A stretch of DNA of 64,000 nt from Cavia porcellus. Taxonomy: Eukaryota; Chordata; Mammalia; Rodentia; Caviidae. Both the position numbers and the translations under genes were made by a program. The notes under the pieces are model-generated. The model did not search any database. It was not told the origin of the DNA and saw only the letters and a program-made list of their open reading frames with translations. The DNA is taken from NCBI RefSeq assembly GCF_034190915.1, contig NW_026947545.1:1860001-1924000 (forward strand), written 5' to 3'. Each line of letters starts with the position of its first letter. Position 1 is the first letter of the stretch. Shown here piece after piece: positions 25,833 through 40,300 of this stretch.

Positions 25833-28730
25833 TCAGCATGTGGAGGTCAGGGAACATGCATTGGCAATGTAGGAAAAGTTTCGGAAAAACATAGCGGGGT
25901 GGTGCGCATTGTATGGGTGTGTAACATTACATTCACTAGTAGGAGTGAGAAAAACATCACGGGGTGGTGCGCTTTGTATTGGTGTGTAACATTACATTCA
26001 CTAGTAGGAGTGAGAAAAACATCACGGGGAGGTGTGAATCCGAGGGTCTGAATTAGGATATGCAGTGAGTGGCAATGTAGGATGTAGAAAAGCACCCAGG
26101 GGTGGTCAGCATGGGGAGGTCAGGGAACATAGAGTGGCAATGCAGGATAGGTTTCTGAAAAACATCGCGGGATGGTGCGCATTGTATGCGTGTGTAACAT
26201 TACAATCACCAGTAGGAGTGAGAAAAACATCACGGGGTGGTGTGAATCGGAGGGTCTTAATTAGCATAGGCAGTGAGTGGCAATGTAGGATGGAGAAAAG
26301 CACCGCAGGGTGGTCAGCATGGGGAGGTCAGGGAACATAAAGTGGCAATGTAGGATAGGTTTCTGAAAAACATCGCGGGGTGGTGCGCATTGTATGGGTG
26401 TGTAACATTACATTCACTAGTAGGATTGAGAAAAACATCACGGGGTGTTGCGCATTGTATGGGTGTGTAACCTTACATTCACTAGTAGGAATGAGAAAAA
26501 CATCACAGGTTGGTGTGAATCGGAGGGTATGATTTAGGATAGCCAGTGAGTTGCAATGTAGGATGGAGAAATGCATCGCAGGGTGGTCAGCATGTGGAGG
26601 TCAGGGAACATGCAGTGGCAATGTAGGATAGGTTTCTGAAAAACATCGCGGGGTGGTGCGCATTGTATGGGTGAGTAACATTACATTCACTAGTAGGAGT
26701 GAGAAAAACATCACGGGGTGTTGCGCATTGTATGGGTGTGTAACATTACATTCACTAGTAGGAGTGAGAAAAACGTCACGGGGTGGTGTGAATCGGAGGG
26801 TCTGAATTAGGATAGCCAGTGAGTTGCAATGTAGCATGGAGAAAAGCATCGCAGGGTGGTCAGCATGGGGAGGTCAGGGAACATGCAGTGGCACTGTAGG
26901 ATAGGTTTCTGAAAAACATCGCGGGGTGGTGCACATTGTATGGGTGTGTAACATTACATTCACTTGTAGGAGTGAGAAAAACATCACGGGGTGGTGTGAA
27001 TCGGAGGGTGTGAATTAGGATAGGCAATTAGTGGCAATGTAGGATGGAGGAAAGCACCGCGGGGTGGTCAGCATGTGGAGGTCAGGGAACATGCAGTGGC
27101 AAAGTAGGATAGGTTTCTGAAAAACATCGCGGAGTGGTGCGCATTGTATGGCTGTGTAACACTACATTCACCAGTACGAGTAAGAAAAACATCACGCGGT
27201 GGTGTGAATCGGAGGGTGTGAATTAGAATAGGCAATGAGTGGCAATGTAGGATGGAGAAAACCACCGCGGGGTGGTCAGCATGGGGAGGTCAGGGAACAT
27301 GCAGTGGCAACGTAGGATAGGTTTCTGCAAAACATCGCGTGGTGCTGCGCATTGTATGGGTGAGTAACATAACATTCACTAGTAGGAGTGAGAAAAACAT
27401 CACGGGGTGGTGTGAATCGGAGGGTCTAAATTAGAATAGACAGTGAGTGGCAATGTACGATCCAGAAATGGACCACGGGGTGTCAGCATAGGGAGGTCAG
27501 GGAACATGCAGTGGCAATGTAGGATAGGTTTCTGAAAAACATCGCATGGTGGTGCGCATTATATGGGTGTGTAACATCACATTCACTAGTAGGAGTGAGA
27601 AAAACATCACGGGGTGGTGTGAATTGGAGGGTCTGAATTAGCACAGGCAGTGAGTGGCAATGTAGGATGGAGAAAAGGACCGCGGGGTGGTCAGCATGGG
27701 GAAGTCAGGGAACATGCAGTGGCAAGGTAAGATAGGTTTCTGAAAAACATCGCGGGGTGGTGCGCATTGTATGGTTGTGTAACATTACATACAGTAGTAG
27801 GAGTGAGAGAAACATCAATGGGAGGTGTGAATCGGAGGGTCTGAATTAGGATAGGCAGTGAGTGGCAATGTAGGATGGAGAAAAGCACCCAGGGGTGTTC
27901 AGCATGGGGAGTTCAGGGAACATACACTGGCAATGTAGGATAGGTTTCTGAAAAACATCGCGGGATTGTGCGTATTGTATGGGTGTGTAACATTACATTC
28001 ACTAGTAGGAGTGAGAAAAACATCACGGGATGGTGTGAATCAGAGGGCCTGAATTAGGATAGGCAGTGAGTGGCAATGTAGGATGGAGAAAAGCACCGCG
28101 GGGTGGTCAGCATGGGGAGGTCAGATAACATGCAGTGGCAATGTAGGATAGGTTTCTGAAAAACATCGCGGGGTGGTGCGCATTGTATGGGTGTGTAACA
28201 TTACATTCACTAGTATGAGTGAGAAAAACATCAAAGGGTGGTGTGAATTGGAGGGTCTTAATTAGGATAGACAGTGAGCGGCAATGGACGATGCAGAAAA
28301 GCACCGCGGGGTGGTCAGCATAGGGATGTCAGGGAACATGCAGTGGCAATGTAGGATAGGTTTCTGAAAAACATCGCAGGGTGGTGCGCATTGTATGGGT
28401 GTGTAATATTACATTCACTAGTAGGAGTGAGAAAAACATCACGGGGTGGTGTGAATCGGAGGGTCTGAATTAGGATAGGCAGTGAGTGGCAATGTAGGAT
28501 GGAGAAAAGCACCCAGGGGTGGTCAACATGGGGAGTTCAGGGAACATGCAGTGGCAATGTAGGATAGGTTTCTGAAAAACATCGCGGGGTGGTGCGCATT
28601 GTATGGGTGTGTAACATTACATTCACTAGTAGGAGTGAGAAAAACATCACGGGGTGGTGTGAATCGGAGGGTCTGAATTAGGATGGGCAGTGAGTGGCAA
28701 TGTAGGATGGAGAAAAGCACTGCGGGGTGG
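25833..28730. repeat. Higher-order unit, 2898 bp (13 monomers)
   Basis: Order: 1L 1S 2L 9S, with one base missing at 27483. It exceeds the previous unit by exactly 273 bp, one L monomer: 23208-25832 has a single hybrid L where this unit has two (26314 and 26587). Confidence 0.9.
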
Positions 28731-31700
28731 TCAGCATGTGGAGGTCAGGGAACATGCATTGGCAATGTTGGAAAAGTTTCGGAAAAACATAGCGGGGTGG
28801 TGCGCATTGTATGGGTGTGTAACATTACATTCACTAGTAGGAATGAGAAAAACATCACGGGGTGGTGCGCTTTGTATTGGTGTGTAACATTACATTCACT
28901 AGTAGGAGTGAGAAAAACATCACGGGGAGGTGTGAATCCGAGGGTCTGAATTAGGATATGCAGTGAGTGGCAATGTAGGATGTAGAAAAGCACCCAGGGG
29001 TGGTCAGCATGGGGAGGTCAGGGAACATAGAGTGGCAATGCAGGATAGGTTTCTGAAAAACATCGCGGGATGGTGCGCATTGTATGGGTGTGTAACATTA
29101 CAATCACCAGTAGGAGTGAGAAAAACATCACGGGGTGGTGTGAATCGGAGGGTCTTAATTAGCATAGGCAGTGAGTGGCAATGTAGGATGGAGAAAAGCA
29201 CCGCAGGGTGGTCAGCATGGGGAGGTCAGGGAACATAAAGTGGCAATGTAGGTTAGGTTTCTGAAAAACATCGCGGGGTGGTGCGCATTGTATTGGTGTG
29301 TAACATTACATTCACTAGTAGGAGTGAGAAAAACATCACGTGTTTGTGTGAATCCGAGGGTCTGAATTCGGATAGGCAGTGATTGGTAATGTAGGATGGA
29401 CAAAAGCACCGCGGGGTGGTCAGAATGGGGAGGTCAGGGAACATGCAGTGGCAATGTAGGATAGGTTTCTGAAAAACATCGCGGGGTGGTGCGCATTGTA
29501 TGGGTGTGTAACATTACATTCACTAGTAGGATTGAGAAAAACATCACGGGGTGTTGCGCATTGTATGGGTGTGTAACCTTACATTCACTAGTAGGAATGA
29601 GAAAAACATCACAGGTTGGTGTGAATCGGAGGGTATGATTTAGGATAGCCAGTGAGTTGCAATGTAGGATGGAGAAAAGCATCGCGGGGTGGTCAGCATG
29701 TGGAGGTCAGGGAACATGCAGTGGCAATGTAGGATAGGTTTCTGAAAAACATCGCGGGGTGGTGCGCATTGTATGGGTGAGTAACATTACATTCACTAGT
29801 AGGAGTGAGAAAAACATCACGGGGTGTTGCGCATTGTATGGGTGTGTAACATTACATTCACTAGTAGGAGTGAGAAAAACGTCACGGGTTGGTGTGAATC
29901 GGAGGGTCTGAATTAGGATAGCCAGTGAGTTGCAATGTAGCATGGAGAAAAGCATCGCAGGATGGTCAGCATGGGGAGGTCAGGGAACATGCAGTGGCAC
30001 TGTAGGATAGGTTTCTGAAAAACATCGCGGGGTGGTGCACATTGTATGGGTGTGTAACATTACATTCACTTGTAGGAGTGAGAAAAACATCACGGGGTGG
30101 TGTGAATCGGAGGGTGTGAATTAGGATAGGCAATTAGTGGCAATGTAGGATGGAGGAAAGCACCGCGGGGTGGTCAGCATGTGGAGGTCAGGGAACATGC
30201 AGTGGCAAAGTAGGATAGGTTTCTGAAAAACATCGCGGAGTGGTGCGCATTGTATGGCTGTGTAACATTACATTCACTTGTAGGAGTGAGAAAAACATCA
30301 CGGGGTGGTTTAAATCGGAGGGTGTGAATTAGGATAGGCAATTAGTGGCAATGTAGGATGGAGGAAAGCACCGCGGGGTGGTCAGCATGTGGAGGTCAGG
30401 GAACATGCAGTGGCAAAGTAGGATAGGTTTCTGAAAAACATCGCGGAGTGGTGCGCATTTTATGGCTGTGTAACACTACATTCACCAGTACGAGTAAGAA
30501 AAACATCACGCGGTGGTGTGAATCGGAGGGTGTGAATTAGAATAGGCAATGAGTGGCAATGTAGGATGGAGAAAACCACCGCGGGGTGGTCAGCATGGGG
30601 AGGTCAGGGAACATGCAGTGGCAACGTAGGATAGGTTTCTGCAAAACATCGCGTGGTGCTGCGCATTGTATGGGTGAGTAACATAACATTCACTAGTAGG
30701 ACTGAGAAAAACATCACGGGGTGGTGTGAATCGGAGGGTCTAAATTAGAATAGACAGTGAGTGGCAATGTACGATCCAGAAATGGACCGCGGGGTGTCAG
30801 CATAGGGAGGTCAGGGAACATGCAGTGGCAATGTAGGATAGGTTTCTGAAAAACATCGCATGGTGGTGCGCATTATATGGGTGTGTAACATTACATTCAC
30901 TAGTAGGAGTGAGAAAAACATCACGGGGTGGTGTGAATTGGAGGGTCTGAATTAGCACAGGCAGTGAGTGGCAATGTAGGATGGAGAAAAGGACCGCGGG
31001 GTGGTCAGCATGGGGAGGTCAGGGAACATGCAGTGGCAATGTAGGATAGGTTTCTGAAAAACATCGCAGGGTGGTGCGCATTGTATGGGTGTGTAACATT
31101 ACATTCACTAGTAGGAGTGAGAAAAACATCACGGGGTGGTGTGAATCGGAGGGTCTGAATTAAGATGGGCAGTGAGTGGCAATGTAGGATGGAGAAAAGC
31201 ACTGCGGCGTGGTCAGCATGTGGAGGTCAGGGAATATGCATTGGCAATGTAGGATAGGTTTCTGAAAAACATCGCGGGATGGTGCGCATTGTATGGGTGT
31301 GTAACATTACATTCACCAGTAGGAGTGAGAAAAACATCACGGGGTGTTGTGAATCGGAGGGTCTTAATTAGGATAGGCAGTGAGTGACAATGTAGGATGG
31401 AGAAAAGCACCGCAGGGTGGTCAGCATGGGGAGGTCAGGGAACATAAAGTGGAAATGTAGGATAGGTTTCTGAAAAACATCGCGGGGTGGTGCGCATTGT
31501 ATGGTTGTGTAACATTACATACAGTAGTAGGAGTGAGAGAAACATCAATGGGAGGTGTGAATCGGAGGGTCTGAATTAGGATAGGCAGTGAGTGGCAATG
31601 TAGGATGGAGAAAAGCACCCAGGGGTGTTCAGCATGGGGAGTTCAGGGAACATACACTGGCAATGTAGGATAGGTTTCTGAAAAACATCGCGGGATTGTG

Positions 31701-32460
31701 CGTATTGTATGGGTGTGTAACATTACATTCACTAGTAGGAGTGAGAAAAACATCACGGGATGGTGTGAATCAGAGGGCCTGAATTAGGATAGGTAGTGAG
31801 TGGTAATGTAGGATGGAGAAAAGCACCGCGGGGTGGTCAGCATGGGGAGGTCAGATAACATGCAGTGGCAATGTAGGATAGGTTTCTGAAAAACATCGCG
31901 GGGTGGTGCGCATTGTATGGGTGTGTAACATTACATTCACTAGTATGAGTGAGAAAAACATCAAAGGGTGGTGTGAATTGGAGGGTCTTAATTAGGATAG
32001 ACAGTGAGCGGCAATGGACGATGCAGAAAAGCACCGCGGGGTGGTCAGCATAGGGATGTCAGGGAACATGCAGTGGCAATGTAGGATAGGTTTCTGAAAA
32101 ACATCGCAGGGTGGTGCGCATTGTATGGGTGTGTAATATTACATTCACTAGTAGGAGTGAGAAAAACATCACGGGGTGGTGTGAATCGGAGGGTCTGAAT
32201 TAGGATAGGCAGTGAGTGGCAATGTAGGATGGAGAAAAGCACCCAGGGGTGGTCAACATGGGGAGTTCAGGGAACATGCAGTGGCAATGTAGGATAGGTT
32301 TCTGAAAAACATCGCGGGGTGGTGCGCATTGTATGGGTGTGTAACATTACATTCACTAGTAGGAGTGAGAAAAACATCACGGGGTGGTGTGAATCGGAGG
32401 GTCTGAATTAGGATGGGCAGTGAGTGGCAATGTAGGATGGAGAAAAGCACTACGGGGTGG
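28731..32460. repeat. Higher-order unit, 3730 bp (17 monomers)
   Basis: Order: 1L 2S 2L 12S, with one base missing at 30797. It is exactly 4x208 bp longer than the previous unit. Part of the extra length is a duplicated gtacgagtaag-type monomer region: 30174 and 30382 are near copies. Further S monomers lie at 31005-31421. Confidence 0.9.
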
Positions 32461-34318
32461 TCAGCATGTGGAGGTCAGGGAACATGCATTGGCAATGTAG
32501 GAAAAGTTTCGGAAAAACATAGCGGGGTGGTGCGCATTGTATGGGTGTGTAACATTACATTCACTAGTAGGAGTGAGAAAAACATCACGGGGTGGTGCGC
32601 TTTGTATTGGTGTGTAACATTACATTCACTAGTAGGAGTGAGAAAAACATCACGGGGAGGTGTGAATCCGAGGGTCTGAATTAGGATATGCAGTGAGTGG
32701 CAATGTAGGATGTAGAAAAGCACCCAGGGGTGGTCAGCATGGGGAGGTCAGGGAACATATAGTGGCAATGCAGGATAGGTTTCTGAAAAACATCGCGGGA
32801 TGGTGCGCATTGTATGGGTGTGTAACATTACAATCACCAGTAGGAGTGAGAAAAACATCACGGGGTGGTGTGAATCGGAGGGTCTTAATTAGCATAGGCA
32901 GTGAGTGGCAATGTAGGATGGAGAAAAGCACCGCAGGGTGGTCAGCATGGGGAGGTCAGGGAACATAAAGTGGCAATGTAGGATAGGTTTCTGAAAAACA
33001 TCGCGGGGTGGTGCGCATTGTATGGGTGTGTAACATTACATTCACTAGTAGGATTGAGAAAAACATCACGGGGTGTTGCGCATTGTATGGGTGTGTAACC
33101 TTACATTCACTAGTAGGAATGAGAAAAACATCACAGGTTGGTGTGAATCGGAGGGTATGATTTAGGATAGCCAGTGAGTTGCAATGTAGGATGGAGAAAA
33201 GCATCGCGGGGTGGTCAGCATGTGGAGGTCAGGGAACATGCAGTGGCAATGTAGGATAGGTTTCTGAAAAACATCGCGGGGTGGTGCGCATTGTATGGGT
33301 GAGTAACATTACATTCACTAGTAGGAGTGAGAAAAACATCACGGGGTGTTGCGCATTGTATGGGTGTGTAACATTACATTCACTAGTAGGAGTGAAAAAA
33401 ACGTCACGGGGTGGTGTGAATCGGAGGGTCTGAATTAGGATATGTAGTGAGTTGCAATGTAGCATGGAGAAAAGCATCGCAGGATGGTCAGCATGGGGAG
33501 GTCAGGGAACATGCAGTGGCACTGTAGGATAGGTTTCTGAAAAACATCGCGGGGTGGTGCACATTGTATGGGTGTGTAACATTACATTCACTTGTAGGAG
33601 TGAGAAAAACATCACGGGGTGGTGTGAATCGGAGGGTGTGAATTAGGATAGGCAATTAGTGGCAATGTAGGATGGAGGAAAGCACCGCGGGGTGGTCAGC
33701 ATGTGGAGGTCAGGGAACATGCAGTGGCAAAGTAGGATAGGTTTCTGAAAAACATCGCGGAGTGGTGCGCATTGTATGGCTGTGTAACACTACATTCACC
33801 AGTACGAGTAAGAAAAACATCACGCGGTGGTGTGAATCGGAGGGTGTGAATTAGAATAGGCAATGAGTGGCAATGTAGGATGGAGAAAACCACCGCGGGG
33901 TGGTCAGCATGGGGAGGTCAGGGAACATGCAGTGGCAACGTAGGATAGGTTTCTGCAAAACATCGCGTGGTGCTGGGCATTGTATGGGTGAGTAACATAA
34001 CATTCACGAGTAGGAGTGAGAAAAACATCACGGGGTGGTGTGAATCGGAGGGTCTAAATTAGAATAGACAGTGAGTGGCAATGTACGATCCAGAAATGGA
34101 CCGCGGGGTGTCAGCATAGGGAGGTCAGGGAACATGCAGTGGCAATGTAGGATAGGTTTCTGAAAAACATCGCATGGTGGTGCGCATTATATGGGTGTGT
34201 AACATTACATTCACTAGTAGGAGTGAGAAAAACATCACGGGGTGTTGTGAATTGGAGGGTCTGAATTAGCACAGGCAGTGAGTGGCAATGTAGGATGGAG
34301 AAAAGGACCGCGGTGTGG
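32461..34318. repeat. Last unit of the 21-34 kb run (incomplete)
   Basis: Order: 1L 1S 2L 4S. It follows the 25833 unit up to about 34.3 kb, including the missing base at 34111, then departs before the conserved S-monomer tail. The end of homogenised units here marks a border to more diverged repeats. Confidence 0.87.
32942..33214 (+). repeat. Representative long (L) monomer, lineage 2
   Basis: Type copy of the other common 273-bp class. Its second A starts ggtgttgcgcattg and reads gtgtaacctt. The B that follows has tatgatttaggatagcc and agtgagttgcaatg, and the next junction reads gaaaagcatcgcgg. These variants travel together in copies such as those starting at 1029, 4408, 10604, 13838, 17827, 26314, 49951 and 59241. 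Confidence 0.88.
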
Positions 34319-37300
34319 TCAGCATGGGGAGGTTAGGGAACATGCAGTGGCAATGTAGGATAGGTTTCTGAAAAACATCGCAGGGTGGTGCGCATTGTAT
34401 TGGTGTGTAACATTACATTCACTAGTAGGAGTGAGAAAAACATCACGGGGTTGTGTGAATCCGAGGGTCTGAATTAGGTAATGCAGTGAGTGGCAATGAA
34501 GGATGGAGAAAAGCACCCAGGGGTGGTCAGCATGGGGAGGTCAGGGAACATGCAGTGGCAATGTAGGATAGGTTTCTGAAAAACATCGCGGGGTGGTGCG
34601 CATTGTATGGGTGTGTAACATTAAATTCACTAGTATGAGTGAGAAAAACATCAACGGGTGGTGTGAATCGGAGGGTCTGAATTAAGATAGACAGTGAGCG
34701 GCAATGGACGATGCAGAAAAGCACCGCGGGGTGGTCAGCATAGGGAGGTCAGGGAACATGCAGTGGCAATGTAGGATAGGTTTCTGAAAAACATCGCAGG
34801 GTGGTGCGTATTGTATGGGTGTGTAACATTACATTCACTAATAGGAGTGAGAAAAACATCACGGGGTGGTGTGAATCGGAGGGTGTGAATTAGGATAGGC
34901 AATGAGTGGCAATGTAGGATGGAGAAAAGCACCGCGGGGTTGTCAGCATGGGGAGGTCAGGGAACATGCAGTGGCAATGTAGGATAGGATTCTGAAAAAC
35001 ATCGCGGGGTGATGCGCATTGTATTGCTGTGTAACACTACAATCACTAGTATGAGTAAGAAAAACATCACGGGGCGGTGTAAATCGGAGGGTGTGAATTA
35101 GGATAGGCAATGAGTGGCAATGTAGGATGGAGAAAACCGCCGCGGGGTGGTCAGCATGTGGAGGTCAGGGAACATGCAGTGGCAATGTAGGATAGGTTTC
35201 TGAAAAACATCGCGGGTTGGTGCGCATTGTATGGGTGTGTAACATTACATTCACTACTAGGAGTGAGAAACACATCACGGGGTGGTGTGAATCGGAGGGT
35301 CTGAATTAGGATAGACAGTGAGTGGCAATGTACGATGCAGAAAAGCACCGCGGGGTGTCAGCATAGGGAGGTCAGGGAACATGCAGTGGCAATGTAGGAT
35401 AGGTTTCTGAAAAACATCGCGGGGTGGTGCGCATTATATGGGTGTGTAACATTACATTCACTAGTGGGAGTGAGAAAAACATCACGGGGTGGTGTGAATC
35501 GGAGGGTCTGAATTAGAATAGGCAGTGAGTGGCAATGTAGGATGGAGGAAAGCACCGCGGGGTAGTCAGCATGGGGAGGTCAGGGAACATGCAGTGGCAA
35601 TGTAGGATAGGTTTCTGAAAAACATTGCGGGGTGGGGTGCATTGTATGGGTGTGTAACATTACATTCACTAGTAGGAGTGAGAAAAACATCACGGAGTGG
35701 TATGAATCGGAGGGTCTGAATTAGGATAGGCAGTGAGTGTCAATGTAGGATGGAGAAAAGCACTGCGGCGTGGTCAGCATGTGGAGGTCAGGGAACATGC
35801 ATTGGCAATGTAGGATAGGTTTCTGAAAAACATAGCGGGGTGGTGCGCATTGTATGGGTGTGCAACATTACATTCACAAGTAAGAGTGAGAAAAACATCA
35901 CGGGGTGGTGCGCTTTGTATTGGTGTGTAACATTACATTCACTAGTAGGAGTGAGAAAAACATCACGGGGAGGTGTGAATCCGAGGGTCTGAATTAGGAT
36001 ATGCAGGGAGTGGCAATGTAGGATGGAGAAAAGCACCACGGGGTGGTCAGCGTGGGGAGGTCAGGGAACATACAGTGGCAATGTAGGATAGGTTTCTGAA
36101 AAACATCGCGGGATGGTGCGCATTGCACGGGTGTGAAACATTACATTCACCAGTAGGAGTGAGAAAACCATCACGGCGTGGTGTGAATCGGAGGGTCTGA
36201 ATTATGATACGCAGTGAGTGGCAATGTAGGTTGGAGAAAAGCAACACGGGGTGGTCAGCGTGGGGAGGTCAGAGAACATGCAGTGGCAATATAGGATAGT
36301 TTTCTGAAAAACATAGCGGGGTGGTGCGCATTGTATGGGTGTGTAACATTTCATTCACTAGTAGGAGTGAGAAAAACATCACGGGGTGGTGCGCATTGTA
36401 TGGGTGTGTAACATTACATTCACTAGCAGGAGTGAGAAAAACATCATGGGGTGTTGCGCATTGTATAGGGGTGTAACATTACATTTACTAGTAGGAGTGA
36501 GAAAAACATCACAGGGTGGTGTTAATCGGAGGGTACGATTTCGGATAGCCAGTGAGTTGCAATGTAGGATGGAGAAAAGCATCGCGGGGTGGTCTGCATG
36601 GGGAGGTCAGGGAACATGCAGTGGCAATGTAGGATAGGTTTCTGAAAAACATCGCGGGGTGGTGCACATTGTATGGTTGTGTAACATTACATTCACTAGT
36701 AGGAGTGAGAAAAACATCAATGGGAGGTGTGAATCGGAGGGTCTGAATTAGGATAGGCAGTGAGTGGCAATGTAGGTTGGAGAAAAGCACCACGGGGTGG
36801 TCAGCGTGGGGAGGTCAGAGAACATGCAGTGGCAATATAGGATAGGTTTCTGAAAAACATAGCGGGGTGGTGCTCATTGTATGGGTGTGTAACATTACAT
36901 TCACTAGTAGGAGTGAGAAAAACATCACGGGGTGGTGCGCATTGTATTGGTGTGTAACATTACATTCACTAGTAGGAGTGAGAAAAACATCACGGGGTGG
37001 TGTGAATCCAAGGGTCTGAATTAGCTAATGCAGTGAATTGCAATGTAGGATGGAGAAAAGCAACCAGGGGTGGTCAGCATGGGGAGGTCAGGGAACATAC
37101 AGTGGCAATGTAGGATAGGTTTCTGAAAAACATCGCGGGATTGTGCACATTGTATGGGTGTGTAACATTACATTCACTAGTAGGAGTGAGAAAAACATCA
37201 CGGGGTGGTGTGAATCGGAGGGTCTGAATTAGGATAGGCAGTGAGTGGCAATGTAGGTTGGAGAAAAGCACCGCGGGGTGGTCAGCATGGGGAAGTCAGG

Positions 37301-40300
37301 GAATATGCAGTGGCAATGTAGGATAGGTTTCTGAAAAAAATCGCGGGGTGGTGCGCATTGTATGGGTGTGTAACATTACATTCACTAGTATGAGTGAGAA
37401 AAACATCAACGGGTGGTGTGAATCGGAGGGTCTGAATTCGGATAGACAGTGAGCGGCAATGTATGATGCAGAAAAGCACCGCGGGGTGGTCAGCATAGGG
37501 AGGTCAGGGAACATGCAGTGGCAATGTAGGATAGGTTTCTGAAAAAAATCGTGGGGTGGTGCGCATTGTATGGGTGTGTAACATTACATTCACTAGTAGG
37601 AGTGAGAAAAACATCACGGGGTGGTGTGAATGGGAGGGTCAGAATTAGGATAGGCAGTGAGTGGCAAAGTAGGATGTAGAAAAGCACCGCGGGGTGGTCA
37701 GCATGGGGAGGTCACGGAACATGCAGTGGCAATGTAGGATAGGTTTCTGAAAAACATAGCGGGGTGGTGCGCATTATATGGGTGTATAACGTTACATTCA
37801 CTAGTAGGAGTGAGAAAAACATCACGCGGTGGTGTGAATTGGAGGGTCTGAATTAGGATAGGCAGTGAGTGGCAATGTAGGATGGAGAAAAGCACTGCGG
37901 GGTGGTCAGCATGTGGAGGTCCGGGAACATGAATTGGCAATGTAGGATAGGTTTGTGAGAAGCATAGCGGGATGGTGCGAATTGTATGGGTGTGTAACAT
38001 TACATTCACTACTAGGAGTGAGAAAAACATCACGGGGTGGTGCGCATTGTATTGGTGTGTAACATTACATTCACTAGTAGGAGTGTGAAAAACATCACGG
38101 GGTTGTGTGAATCCGAGGGTCTGAATTAGGATATGCAGTGAGTGGCAATGTAGGATGTAGAAAAGCACCCAGGGGTGGTCAGCATGGGGAGGTCAGGGAA
38201 CATGCAGTGGCACTGTAGGATAGGTTTCTGAAAAACATAACGGGGTGGTGCGCCTTGTATGGGTGTGTAACATTACATTCACTATTAGGAGAGTGAAAAT
38301 CATCAAGGGGTGTTGCGCATTGTATGGTTGTGTAACATTACATTAACTAGTAGGAGTGAGAAAAACATCACGGGGTGGTGTGAATCCGAGGGTCTGAATT
38401 AGGATAGCCAGTGAGTTGCGATGTAGCAGGGAGAAAAGCATCGCAGGGTGGTCAGCATGGGGAGGTCAGGGAACATGCAGTGGCAATGTAGGATAGGTTT
38501 CTGAAAAACATCGCGGGGTGGTGCACACTGTATGGGTGTGTAACATTACATTCACTAGTAGGAGTGAGAAAAACATCACGGGGTGGTGTGAATCGGACGG
38601 TGTGAATTAGGATAGGCAATGAGTGGCAATGTACGATGGAGAAAAGCACAGCGGGGTGGTCAGCATGGGGAGGTCAGGGAACATGCAGTGGCACTGTAGG
38701 ATAGGTTTCTGAAAAACATCCCGGGGTGGTGCGCATTGTATGGCTGTGTAACACTACATTGACTAGTATGAGTGAGAAAAACATCACTGGGTGGTGTGAA
38801 TCGGAGGGTGTGAATTAGGATAGGCAATGAGTGGCAATGTAGGATGGAGAAAAGGACCGCGGGGTGGTCAGCGTGGGGAGGTCAGGGAACATACAGTGGC
38901 AATGTAGGATAGGTTTCTGAAAAACATCGCGGGATTGTGCGTATTGTATGGGTGTGTAACATTACATTCACTAGTAGGAGTGAGAAAAACATCACAGGAT
39001 GGTGAGAATCAGAGGGTCTGAATTAGGATAGGCAGTGAGTGGCAATGTAGGATGGAGAAAAGCACCGCGGGGTGGTCAGCATGGGGAGGTCAGGGAGCAT
39101 GCAGTTGCAATGTAGGATAGGTTTCTGAAAAACATCGCGGGGTGGTGCACATTGTATGGGTGTGTAACATTACATTCACTAGTATGAGTGAGAAAAACAT
39201 CAACGGGTGGTGTGAATCGGAGGGTCTGAATTAGGATAGACAGTGAGCGGCAATGGACGATGCAGAAAAGCACCGCGGGGTGGTCAGCATAGGGATGTCA
39301 GGGAACATGCAGTGGCAATGTAGGATAGGTTTCTGAAAAACATCGCAGGGTGGTGCGCATTGTATGGGTGTGTAATATTACATTCACTAGTAGGAGTGAG
39401 AAAAACATCACGGGGTGGTGCGCATTGTATTGGTGTGTAACATTACATTCACTAGTAGGAGTGAGAAAAACATCACGTGTTTGTGTGAATCCGAGGGTCT
39501 GAATTCGGATAGGCAGTGATTGGCAATGTAGGATGGACAAAAGCACCGCGGGGTGGTCAGAATGGGAAGGTCAGGGAACATGCAGTGGCAATGTAGGATA
39601 GGTTTCTGAAAAACATCGCGGGGTGATGCGCATTGTATGGGTGTGTAACATTACATTCACTAGTAGGAGTGAGAAAAACATCACGGGGTGGTGTGAATTG
39701 GAGGGTCTGAATTAGGATACGCAGTGAGTGGCAATGTAGGATGGAGAAAAGCTCCGCGGGGTGGTCAGCATGGGGAGGTCAGGGAACATGCAGTGGCAAT
39801 GTAGGATAGGTTTCTGAAAAACATCGCGGGGTGGTGCGCATTGTATGTGTGTGTAACATTACATTAACTAGTAGGAGTGAGAAAAACATCACGGGGTGTT
39901 GCGCATTGTATGTGTGTGTAACATTACATTCACTAGTAGGAGTGAGAAAAACATCACAGGGTGGTGTGAATCGGAGGGTATGATTTAGGATAGCCAGTGA
40001 GTTGCAATGAAGGATGGAGAAAAGAATCGCGTGGTGGTCAGCATGGGGAGGTCAGGGAACATGCAGTGGCAATGTAGGATATGTTTCTGAAAAACATCAC
40101 GGGGTGGTGTGCATTGTATGGGTGTGTAACATTACATTCACTATTAGGAGAGTGAAAATCATCAAGGGGTGTTGCGCATTGTATGGTTGTGTAACATTAC
40201 ATTAACTAGTAGGAGAGAGAAAAACATCACGGGGTGATGTGAATCCAAGGGTCTGAATTAGGATAGCCAGTGAGTTGCAATGTAGCAGGGAGAAAAGCAT

